A stretch of DNA of 64,000 nt from Streptomyces asoensis (GTDB lineage: Bacteria > Actinomycetota > Actinomycetes > Streptomycetales > Streptomycetaceae), in the NCBI RefSeq assembly GCF_013085465.1, contig NZ_CP049838.1:806001-870000 (forward strand), read 5' to 3'. The translations under genes were made by a program, and so were the position numbers. The notes under the pieces are model-generated. The model searched no databases and was not told the origin of the DNA. It was given only the letters and a program-made list of their open reading frames with translations. Positions 57,059 through 64,000 of this stretch are shown piece by piece (the first letter of the stretch is position 1; every line of letters starts with the position of its first letter).

Positions 57059-58264
57059 ATGACCGACCCACCGGAGCCCGCGTCCACCGCCGGGGCCAGG
57101 CCGAGCGCGCGGCCCCGGCGGACCGAACTGGACGTCCTGCGTGCCCTCGTGGTCGTGGGCCTGGTGTTCTTCCACGCCGCCCTGGTCTTCTCCCCGGACG
57201 ACGACTTCTACGTCAAGAACCGCGACACGACCGATGTCGTCACCGTCGTCGCGGGGCTCGGGGTGGTGTGGGCGATGCCGATGCTCTTCCTCGTGGCCGG
57301 TCTCGGCGCCCGCTACTCGATCGGCCGGCGCGGCCCGGGCGGATTCGCCCGCGAACGCCTGATGCGCCTCGGCGTCCCCCTGGTCCTCGCGACGCCGACC
57401 ATCGTCCCCGTCCCGCAGTGGCTGCGGCTGCGCGCCGCCGACCCCGGCTACGACGAGCCGTACGGGCGCTTCTGGCTGCACTTCTTCGACGTCCGCCCCG
57501 ACCTCGGCGACTTCCCCTTCGTCCTGCGAGGGGAGCACTTCGAGACCGGCCACCTGTGGTTCGTGGTCCTCCTGCTCGCCTACTGCCTGCTCCTCGCCCC
57601 GGTCGCGGGCCCGCTGGCCTCCGGTGCGCCGCGGATCGGCGACGCGGTGGCGCGGCGGCCGGGCCTGCTGCTCCTGCCCGCCCTTCCGCTCGCCGCGATC
57701 GACTGTCTCCTGGGCATGGAGGAGAGCTACGCCGGCTGGAACCGCTGGGCGTACCTGGTGTTCTTCGTCCACGGTTACGCGTTGTCCGGCGACGACCGGA
57801 TCCGGGCCGCGACGCGTCGCGTGGCCGTGCCGGTCGGCCTGCTCGGACTGGCGCTGTTCGCGGCGACCGCGCCCGGGTTCATGGGCGCGGACGACCCGTT
57901 CACCGACCGGACCCCGCTCGCGCTGCTCACCCGGGCGCTGTTCGGCGCGGCGGGCTGGGCCTGGGTGGTGGCGATCCTGGGGCTGCTGGACCGGCCCCGC
58001 CCGCACCGGCGGCCGCCCGGCCGGGTGCTGGGGTACCTCGCGGTCGCCGCGCTGCCGTTGTACGTGCTCCACCAGCCGGTGGTCGTCGCCTTCGCCTACG
58101 GCGTGGTCGGCTGGTCGGCGCCGATCATCGTCAAGTACGCGGTGATCGTGATCGCTTCGCTGACGGTGATCCTGCTGGTGTACGAGTACGGGGTGCGCCG
58201 GACGCGGGTGACGAGATTCCTGTTCGGCCTGCGTGGAACCCCACCGTCCACATCCGCCCGGTGA
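57059..58264 (+). CDS. Acyltransferase family (OafA/acyltransferase 3) membrane protein
   Basis: A 401-residue protein with about 10 membrane helices. RRTELDVLRALVVVGLVFFHAALVF carries the catalytic RxxxxLRAxxxxxVxxxH pattern, MLFLVAGLGARYSIGRRGPGGFARERLMRLGVPLVLA is the second motif, and ETGHLWFVVLLL and YVLHQPVVVAF are also typical. It should transfer an acyl group to a cell-envelope sugar or metabolite. ATG 57059 is 6 nt after TAGTTT and lacks a ribosome site, suggesting a leaderless transcript. Confidence 0.87.
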   Translation: MTDPPEPASTAGARPSARPRRTELDVLRALVVVGLVFFHAALVFSPDDDFYVKNRDTTDVVTVVAGLGVVWAMPMLFLVAGLGARYSIGRRGPGGFARERLMRLGVPLVLATPTIVPVPQWLRLRAADPGYDEPYGRFWLHFFDVRPDLGDFPFVLRGEHFETGHLWFVVLLLAYCLLLAPVAGPLASGAPRIGDAVARRPGLLLLPALPLAAIDCLLGMEESYAGWNRWAYLVFFVHGYALSGDDRIRAATRRVAVPVGLLGLALFAATAPGFMGADDPFTDRTPLALLTRALFGAAGWAWVVAILGLLDRPRPHRRPPGRVLGYLAVAALPLYVLHQPVVVAFAYGVVGWSAPIIVKYAVIVIASLTVILLVYEYGVRRTRVTRFLFGLRGTPPSTSAR

Positions 58265-58314
58265 TCTGCTTTGCTGTCCCCGTCGACGACAGATCTCCAG
58301 GACACGGGACGGCC

Positions 58315-59064
58315 ATGCGGGCAGACGTACGGCAAGTGGCGGACGGCACCTACCTGGTGCACGGCAGCAACACCAACTGGGTGATCCTCGCCGAAGGGGA
58401 CGCCGTCACCCTGATCGACACCGGCTACCCGGGAGACCGGCAGCTGGTCCTGGACTCCCTCGCCTCCGTGGGCAGTTCACCGGAGGCCGTCACGGCCGTG
58501 CTGATCACCCACGCCCACAACGACCACCTGGGCTCCGCCGAGCACCTGCGCTCCGCCTACGGCACCCCGGTGTATCTGCACGAGGCCGAAGTGCCGCACG
58601 CCCGCCGGGAGTTCCTCCAGCAGGTGAGCGTGGGCGAGGTGCTGAGGAACGCCTGGCGGCCCGGTGTGCTGCCCTGGATGGTGCACGCGCTGCGCTCCGG
58701 CGGCACCGAGCAGCACCCGGTCACCGCGCCCGAGGCGTTCCCCGGCGCCGGCGGCCCGCTCGACCTGCCCGGCCGGCCCGTCCCGGTGCACACCCCCGGC
58801 CACACCGGCGGCCACGCCGTCTTCCACCTCCCGGAGGCCGGCGTCGTCATCTCGGGCGACGCCCTGGTCAGCGGCCATCCGACCTCCCGGCTGGAGGGGC
58901 CGCAGCTGCTGCCGGACATGTTCCACCACGAGCGCGCCCGCGCGGTGGAGTCCCTGGACGTGATCGAAGGGCTCGCGGCCGATCTGCTGCTGCCCGGGCA
59001 CGGCCCGCTGCACCAGGGGTCCGTGAAGGCGGCTGCCCAGCAGGCCCGCGAACGCGCCGTCTAA
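58315..59064 (+). CDS. MBL-fold metallohydrolase
   Basis: A 249-residue metallo-beta-lactamase-fold protein: NTNWVILAEGDAVTLIDTGYPGD, the metal motif LITHAHNDHLGSAEHL (about residues 63-78), VHTPGHTGGHAVFHLPEAGVVISGDALVSG and LLPGHGPLHQG. The motif reads H-A-H-N-D-H as in glyoxalase-II-like enzymes. The substrate is unknown. ATG 58315 was chosen on the basis of homology. A DUF4032 gene follows 9 nt later. Confidence 0.86.
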   Translation: MRADVRQVADGTYLVHGSNTNWVILAEGDAVTLIDTGYPGDRQLVLDSLASVGSSPEAVTAVLITHAHNDHLGSAEHLRSAYGTPVYLHEAEVPHARREFLQQVSVGEVLRNAWRPGVLPWMVHALRSGGTEQHPVTAPEAFPGAGGPLDLPGRPVPVHTPGHTGGHAVFHLPEAGVVISGDALVSGHPTSRLEGPQLLPDMFHHERARAVESLDVIEGLAADLLLPGHGPLHQGSVKAAAQQARERAV

Positions 59065-59073
59065 GGTCAGGCC

Positions 59074-60309
59074 ATGGCTTTGCAGATCAGCGCCACCAAC
59101 CCGGAGCATCCGGCACTCCTGCTGGAGCTGCCCTGGCACCTGCCCCTGGAGGAGTGGCCCGAGGAGGTCCTCGTCCCGCTGCCGCGCGGCATCTCCCGTC
59201 ACGTGGTGCGCTACGCCCAGGCCGGCGACGAGGTGATCGCCGTCAAGGAGCTTGCCGAACGCCCCGCGCTGCGCGAGTACGAGCTGCTGCGCGACCTGGA
59301 CCGGCTCGGCATCCCCGCCGTCGACCCGCTGGCCGTGGTCACCGGCCGCGCCGACAACGGCGGCGTCCCGCTGGAGTCGGTGCTGGTCACCCGGCATCTG
59401 GGCGGCTCGATGCCGTACCGCTCGATGTTCGAGACGACGATGCGCCCGGCGACCATGCACCGGCTCATGGACGCCCTCGCCGTGCTGCTGGTGCGGCTGC
59501 ATCTGGCCGGGTTCGCGTGGGGCGACTGCTCGCTGTCCAACACGCTGTTCCGGCGGGACGCGGGCGCCTACGCCGCCTACCTCGTCGACGCCGAGACCGG
59601 CGACCTGCACCCCCAGCTGAGCCCCGGCCAGCGCGACTACGACCTCGACCTCGCCCGCGTCAACATCAGCGGCGAGCTGCTCGACCTGGAGGCGTCCGGG
59701 GCGCTGCACCCCTCGGTGGACCCGATCGAGTTCGGCACGGAGATCTGCGCCCGCTACGGGGCGCTGTGGCAGGAACTGACCCGCACCTCGGTCTACCCGG
59801 CGGGCAAGTACCACTACATCGAGCGCCGGATCCGCCGGCTCAACGAGCTCGGTTTCGACGTCGCCGAGATGCAGATCGAGCACTCCTCCAACGGCGACAC
59901 GGTCACCTTCGTGCCGAAGGTCGTCGACGCGGGCCACCACCAGCGCCAGCTGCTGCGCCTCACCGGCCTGGACACCGAGGAGAACCAGGCCCGGCGGCTG
60001 CTGAACGACCTCGAGAGCTGGATGGCCACCCAGGACGACTACGCCCCGGGCGACCCCCTCGCCGCCCGCCCGGAGGTGCTGGCGCACCGCTGGGTGCGGG
60101 ACGTCTTCCGGCCCACCGTTCGCGCGGTCCCCCTCGAGCTGCGCGGCTCCATGGACGCGGCGGAGATCTACCACGAGCTCCTCGAACACCGCTGGTACCT
60201 CTCGGAGCACGCGCAGCACGACATCGGGCTCGACACGGTGGTCGAGGACTACATCAACAAGATCCTGCCCAAGGCACGGGAGACCCTGGAGCCGACGATC
60301 CCGGAGTGA
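59074..60309 (+). CDS. DUF4032 protein with kinase-like fold
   Basis: A 411-residue protein. The N-terminal half looks like a lipopolysaccharide/Ser-Thr kinase relative (VIAVKELAERPALREYELLRDLDRLGIPAVDPLAVV, LMDALAVLLVRLHLAGFAWGDCSLSNTLF, AAYLVDAETGDLH), with GDCSLSN in place of the usual HRDxxxxN. The second half (NELGFDVAEMQIEHSSNGDTVTFVPKVVDAGHHQRQLLRLTGLDTEENQARRLLNDLESW) is the DUF4032 region. Activity has not been established in this family to my knowledge. ATG 59074 lies 9 nt after the MBL gene. Confidence 0.85.
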   Translation: MALQISATNPEHPALLLELPWHLPLEEWPEEVLVPLPRGISRHVVRYAQAGDEVIAVKELAERPALREYELLRDLDRLGIPAVDPLAVVTGRADNGGVPLESVLVTRHLGGSMPYRSMFETTMRPATMHRLMDALAVLLVRLHLAGFAWGDCSLSNTLFRRDAGAYAAYLVDAETGDLHPQLSPGQRDYDLDLARVNISGELLDLEASGALHPSVDPIEFGTEICARYGALWQELTRTSVYPAGKYHYIERRIRRLNELGFDVAEMQIEHSSNGDTVTFVPKVVDAGHHQRQLLRLTGLDTEENQARRLLNDLESWMATQDDYAPGDPLAARPEVLAHRWVRDVFRPTVRAVPLELRGSMDAAEIYHELLEHRWYLSEHAQHDIGLDTVVEDYINKILPKARETLEPTIPE

Positions 60310-60310
60310 G

Positions 60311-61183
60311 TCAGTCGTGGGGCACGACGGCGACCGGGCAGTCCGCGTGGTGCAGGACGCCGTGTGCCACCGAGCCGATCCGGGCGCCCACGGCCGTGCG
60401 GTGGGCGCGGCGGCCGACCACCATGAGCTGTGCCCGCCCGGACACCGACAGCAGCACCTGCCCGGCGCTGCCCATCTCCACGTGCTCCACCACCGGCACA
60501 TCGGGGAATCGCTCCCGCCACGGCTCCAGGGCATCGGCCAGCGCCTTCTTCTCGTACGGCTCCAGGCCGCCGGCGTCGTCGGCGAGCTTCAGCGAGCCGG
60601 GGCTGTAGGCGAACACCGGCGGGAGCGTCCAGGCCCGTACCGCACGGACGCCCGCGCCCCGGGCGGCCGCCGTCTCGAACGCGAAGCGCAGCGCGGGGGC
60701 ACTGTCCTCGGGCTCGCCGTGCTGGCCGACGACGATCTCGTGGCCGGCCACCTCCGACGAGGGCTCGTCACCGGCGCGGACCAGCACGACCGGGCGCGCG
60801 GCCTCGGCGATCACCTGCTGGCCGACCGAGCCCAGCAGGAACCCGACCACCGCTCCGTGCCCGCGCGAGCCGAGCACCAGCAGTTCCGCGTCCGCCGCGG
60901 CGGCGACGAGCGTCTCGACCGGGCCGCCCTCCCGGACGTCGGTGGTGACGGCGAGCGCCGGGTGCCGCTCGGCGACCGTCGCGACGGCCTGCCGCACGGA
61001 GTCCCGCACCCACTGCTCCTGGGCGCCCCGGTCCGCCACGTCGGCCGCCGCGTTCGGCTGGAACCGCCAGGCGTGCACCACCCGCAGTCCCAGGTCGCGC
61101 CGGACGGCCTCGCGGGCCGCCCAGGCGAGCGCCGCGAGGCTCTCGTCCGTCCCGTCGACCCCTGCCGTGATCGGGACCGTCAT
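60311..61183 (-). CDS. Universal stress protein, tandem-domain
   Basis: A 290-residue protein with two UspA domains (residues about 1-145 and 150-290). The first has an ATP-binding motif LVLGSRGHGAVVGFLLGSVGQQVIAEAARPVVLVR; the second has VVGRRAHRTAVGARIGSVAHGVLHHADCPVAVV. Such proteins are ATP-binding stress/dormancy factors. ATG 61183 has GGAGG upstream. It converges on the DUF4032 gene with a 1-nt gap and is divergent from the VOC gene. Confidence 0.92.
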   Translation of the reverse strand: MTVPITAGVDGTDESLAALAWAAREAVRRDLGLRVVHAWRFQPNAAADVADRGAQEQWVRDSVRQAVATVAERHPALAVTTDVREGGPVETLVAAAADAELLVLGSRGHGAVVGFLLGSVGQQVIAEAARPVVLVRAGDEPSSEVAGHEIVVGQHGEPEDSAPALRFAFETAAARGAGVRAVRAWTLPPVFAYSPGSLKLADDAGGLEPYEKKALADALEPWRERFPDVPVVEHVEMGSAGQVLLSVSGRAQLMVVGRRAHRTAVGARIGSVAHGVLHHADCPVAVVPHD

Positions 61184-61244
61184 CCCGCCGCCTCCTTCTG
61201 TCGTGATCACATCTGTCGGGCCCAGTCTTCACTACGCTTCAGCC

Positions 61245-61601
61245 ATGGCTTTGGAGTGGGAGCAAGTGATCGTCGACTCGACCGACCCGGTGGCGCTCGG
61301 GCGCTGGTGGGCCGCGGCCCTCGGATGGGTCGTGGTCGACGAAGCGTCCGACGAGTACGAGATCCGACCGGAGCGGGACCGGCTGCCGGGCCTGCTCTTC
61401 GTCCGAGTGCCGGAGGGGAAGACGGTCAAGAACCGGCTCCACCTGGACTTCCGCCCCGACGACCAGCACGCCGAGGTGACCCGTCTGCTGTCGCTGGGCG
61501 CCCGCCACACGGACATCGGACAGGGCGAGCAGCCGTGGGTGACGCTGGTCGACCCCGAGGGCAACGAGTTCTGCGTGCTGGGGGCGCGGCGGCCGTCTTG
61601 A
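61245..61601 (+). CDS. VOC family protein (glyoxalase-like)
   Basis: A 118-residue single-domain VOC protein: QVIVDSTDPVALGRWWAAALGWVVVDEASDEYEIRPE, LHLDFRPDDQHAEVTRLLSLGARHTDIGQGE and WVTLVDPEGNEFCVLGAR. This is the glyoxalase_6 type, of unknown substrate. ATG 61245 lies 6 nt after TACGCT (61233-61238) with no ribosome site, again the leaderless arrangement seen at alkB. Confidence 0.83.
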   Translation: MALEWEQVIVDSTDPVALGRWWAAALGWVVVDEASDEYEIRPERDRLPGLLFVRVPEGKTVKNRLHLDFRPDDQHAEVTRLLSLGARHTDIGQGEQPWVTLVDPEGNEFCVLGARRPS

Positions 61602-61745
61602 CCGCGGGTGCCCTGCCCTGTGCTCAGAGCGCACGGTCCGCCGGTATCCCGAAGCGGACCGGGGCGATCGAACATACGATGGGCGGAGCCGGCGCGGGCT
61701 TCGCCGTGCCGCCGTGAGTGACGACCCTCTCGGGGTGGGAGACGT

Positions 61746-63422
61746 ATGGCACAGGCCGCCGATTCGGCGCGGACCGTCATCCTGACCGTGGACGACGACC
61801 CGGGGGTCTCCCGGGCCGTCGCCCGTGACCTGCGGCGCCGCTACGGCGCGGCGTACCGGATCGTGCGCGCCGAGTCCGGGGAGTCCGCGCTGGAGGCGCT
61901 GCGCGAGCTGAAGCTCCGGGGCGACCTGGTGGCCGTCATCCTCGCCGACTACCGGATGCCCCAGATGAACGGCATCGAGTTCCTCGAACAGGCCCTGGAC
62001 GTGTATCCGGGCGCCCGTCGCGTGCTGCTGACCGCGTACGCCGACACGAGCGCGGCGATCGACGCGATCAACGTCGTCGACCTCGACCACTATCTGCTGA
62101 AGCCGTGGGACCCGCCGGAGGAGAAGCTCTACCCCGTCCTGGACGACCTGCTGGACGCCTGGCGCTCCAGCGACTACCGGCCCGTGCCCGCGACGAAGGT
62201 GGTCGGGCACCGCTGGTCGGCGCGGTCGTCGGAGGTACGGGAGTTCCTGGCCCGCAACCAGGTGCCGTACCGCTGGTACTCCGCCGACGAGCCGGAGGGG
62301 CAGCGGCTGCTGGCCGCGGCCGGGGTCGACGGGCAGCGGCTGCCGCTGGTGGTCACCGCGGACGGCACGCCCCTGGTCGAGCCGGACGCGCCCGAACTGG
62401 CCGCCCAGGTGGGGCTGGCGACGACGCCGACTGCCGACTTCTACGACCTGGTGGTGATCGGCGGCGGCCCGGCCGGGCTCGGCGCGGCGGTGTACGGGGC
62501 CTCCGAGGGGCTGCGGACGGTGCTGGTGGAGCGGTCCGCGACCGGTGGACAGGCCGGGCAGAGCTCCCGCATCGAGAACTACCTGGGCTTCCCGGACGGC
62601 GTGTCCGGGGCCCAGCTCACCGACCGGGCGCGGCGGCAGGCCACCAAGTTCGGCGCCGAGATCCTCACCGCGCGCGAGGTCACCGGGCTCGAGGTCAACG
62701 GCTCCGCGCGCGTCGTGCGGTTCTCGGACGGCTCGGCGGTGGCCGCGCACAGCGTGATCCTCGCGACGGGCGTGTCGTACCGGCAACTGACGGCGCCGGG
62801 CTGCGACGACCTGACCGGCTGCGGGGTGTTCTACGGGTCGGCGCTCACCGAGGCGGCCTCCTGCCAGGGGCAGGACGTCTACATCGTGGGCGGCGCCAAC
62901 TCGGCCGGCCAGGCGGCCATGTACCTGGCGAGAGGAGCCAAGTCCGTCACGCTGCTGGTGCGCGGGGAGTCCCTGGCGGCTTCGATGTCGTACTACCTGA
63001 TCCAGCAGATCGACGAGTCGCCCAACATCTCCGTGCGCCCCGGCACGGTCGTCGACGCCGCGCACGGGGACGGTCACCTGGAGCAGCTGACTCTGCGGGA
63101 CGTGACGACCGGGGAGACCGAACTCGTCGACGCGCAGTGGATGTTCGTGTTCATCGGCGCGGCCCCGCTGACCGACTGGCTGGACGGCACGGTGCTGCGC
63201 GACGAGCGCGGGTTCATCCTCGCCGGGCCCGACCTCACGCCGGACGGGCGGCCGCCGGCGGACTGGGCGCTGGACCGGCCGCCGTACCACCTGGAGACCA
63301 GCATTCCCGGCGTGTTCGTGGCGGGCGACGCGCGCGCCGAGTCCGCGAAGCGCGTCGCGTCCGCCGTAGGAGAGGGAGCCATGGCCGTGATGCTCGTCCA
63401 CCGGTATCTGGAGCAGTCATGA
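61746..63422 (+). CDS. Response-regulator/thioredoxin-reductase-like flavoprotein fusion
   Basis: A 558-residue protein. Residues 1-130 are a receiver (VILTVDDDPGVSRAV, phospho-Asp68 in ILADYRMPQMNG, Lys near 119 in YLLKPW). Residues about 155-225 look like a thioredoxin/glutaredoxin-fold segment without a CxxC. Residues about 235-558 are a thioredoxin-reductase-type FAD/NAD(P)H domain (VVIGGGPAGLGAAVYGASEG, VYIVGGANSAGQAAMYLARGA, GVFVAGDARAESAKRVASAVGEGAMAV). The redox-active CxxC expected after GV.Y reads GVFYGSALTEAASC, so it cannot be a standard disulphide reductase. The stop overlaps the ATG of a cNMP-binding kinase, its probable partner. Confidence 0.9.
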   Translation: MAQAADSARTVILTVDDDPGVSRAVARDLRRRYGAAYRIVRAESGESALEALRELKLRGDLVAVILADYRMPQMNGIEFLEQALDVYPGARRVLLTAYADTSAAIDAINVVDLDHYLLKPWDPPEEKLYPVLDDLLDAWRSSDYRPVPATKVVGHRWSARSSEVREFLARNQVPYRWYSADEPEGQRLLAAAGVDGQRLPLVVTADGTPLVEPDAPELAAQVGLATTPTADFYDLVVIGGGPAGLGAAVYGASEGLRTVLVERSATGGQAGQSSRIENYLGFPDGVSGAQLTDRARRQATKFGAEILTAREVTGLEVNGSARVVRFSDGSAVAAHSVILATGVSYRQLTAPGCDDLTGCGVFYGSALTEAASCQGQDVYIVGGANSAGQAAMYLARGAKSVTLLVRGESLAASMSYYLIQQIDESPNISVRPGTVVDAAHGDGHLEQLTLRDVTTGETELVDAQWMFVFIGAAPLTDWLDGTVLRDERGFILAGPDLTPDGRPPADWALDRPPYHLETSIPGVFVAGDARAESAKRVASAVGEGAMAVMLVHRYLEQS

Positions 63423-64000
63423 GCGGGCAGTTGATGCCGTGCAACCCGACCGAGATCAGCTCGCTGTTCCTGTTCGAGAAGCTCTCCCCCGAACAGCTCG
63501 GGCGGCTGTGCAGCGAGGGCCGGGTGGAGAGGTTCGAGCCCGGTCCGGTGTACACCGAGGGCGATCCGGCGACCTGCTTCTACGTGATGGTCGAGGGCAC
63601 GGTCGTGCTGTACCGCCGGGTCGGCGGGGACGACGTCGAGGTGAGCCGCACCTCCCAGCGCGGGGTGTACGCCGGGGCCATGCAGGCCTACCTGGGGGAC
63701 CAGGTGCCGCAGGTCTACAACAACTCGATGCGGGTGACCGAGCCGACGCGGTTCTTCGTGCTGCCCGCCGAGTCGTTCTCGAACATCATGCGGGAGTGGT
63801 TCCCGATGGCGGCGCACCTGCTGGAGGGGCTGTTCTTCGGCTCGAAGAACACGCAGCGGGCCATCGGGCAGCGTGAACGGCTGCTGGCCCTGGGCTCGTT
63901 GTCGGCGGGCCTCACCCATGAGCTCAACAACCCGGCCGCGGCGGCCGTACGCGCCACCGCGACGCTGCGGGAGCGGGTGGCGAAGATGCGGCACAAGCTG
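63419..64000 (+). CDS. Cyclic-nucleotide-binding sensor histidine kinase, partial
   Basis: The gene begins with ATG 63419, overlapping the preceding stop (ATGA), and is cut by the right edge after 194 residues. Residues about 15-140 are a cNMP-binding domain (LFEKLSPEQLGRLCSEGRVERFEPGPVYTEGDPATCFYVMVEGTVVLYRRVGGDDVEV), followed by the dimerisation/phosphoacceptor helix (RLLALGSLSAGLTHELNNPAAAAVRATATLRERVA) with the HELNNP H-box. No membrane segment is seen. It would phosphorylate the receiver of the fusion encoded just upstream. The ATPase domain lies outside the window. Confidence 0.9.
   Translation, partial: MSGQLMPCNPTEISSLFLFEKLSPEQLGRLCSEGRVERFEPGPVYTEGDPATCFYVMVEGTVVLYRRVGGDDVEVSRTSQRGVYAGAMQAYLGDQVPQVYNNSMRVTEPTRFFVLPAESFSNIMREWFPMAAHLLEGLFFGSKNTQRAIGQRERLLALGSLSAGLTHELNNPAAAAVRATATLRERVAKMRHKL

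Noticed and set aside
61669..61680. SOS-box-like sequence CGAACATACGAT upstream of the receiver fusion
   Set aside because: Only one half-site matches; the right half GTTCG is absent.

Overview
The window is high-GC actinobacterial chromosome, almost certainly Streptomyces. GTG starts are frequent, genes often overlap by 4 bp (ATGA/GTGA), and a WhiB-like protein, DUF5133 proteins, multiple sigma-B-type sigma factors and a GlgE pathway are all present. No tRNA, rRNA, IS element, CRISPR array or prophage gene was seen. The assignment rests on gene content and style; no database was searched.

Layout. 1-1000: a MarR regulator with a perfect 25-bp operator, coupled to a drug-type ABC ATPase that runs off the left edge. 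1226-2017: a sigma-B-type sigma factor. 3064-13753: a glucan module, with glgX (minus strand, behind a degenerate RsbW-like protein) divergent from a DUF5133 protein and glgE-treS-pep2-glgB. A YbdK-type ligase and an acyl-CoA synthetase follow. 17242-19636: two RsbW-type ATPases, a PRC-barrel protein and a second sigma factor. 19937-24211: a 1424-residue poly-HAMP hybrid kinase. 24266-27328: an ANTAR/GAF/PAS/PP2C phosphatase and a STAS anti-anti-sigma factor. 27506-34408: two paralogous MarR genes bracket a PP2C-like protein and a five-gene stressosome-type operon (RsbR-RsbS-RsbT-RsbT/X fusion-RsbU-like), with every junction a 4-bp overlap. 34643-42007: NDH-2, a FUSC membrane protein, a DUF1206 protein, a DUF5133 paralogue, a third sigma factor, another RsbW-type ATPase and a tiny gene under a sigma-B-like promoter. 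42327-48263: a cNMP-binding protein, an MFS transporter, a LysE/LysR pair, TetR, a saccharopine-dehydrogenase-like enzyme and a WhiB-like protein. 48530-53344: a cell-envelope group (M1 peptidase, L,D-transpeptidase lipoprotein, two-component system). 53499-61601: housekeeping and accessory enzymes including AlkB, USP and DUF4032. 61746-64000: a receiver/thioredoxin-reductase-like fusion coupled to a cNMP-binding histidine kinase cut by the right edge.

How it fits together. The first 42 kb reads as a stress-response island. It holds three sigma-B-type sigma factors, three canonical RsbW-type ATPases, a degenerate one, RsbT, RsbR/RsbS/STAS proteins, four PP2C-type phosphatase domains and a large hybrid kinase, next to the trehalose/maltose-1-phosphate/alpha-glucan pathway. 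Several promoter-like sites of the form GNNT-N14-16-GGGTA(C/T) lie upstream of genes in the same region, suggesting local feedback. The right edge adds a possible redox-sensing two-component pair.
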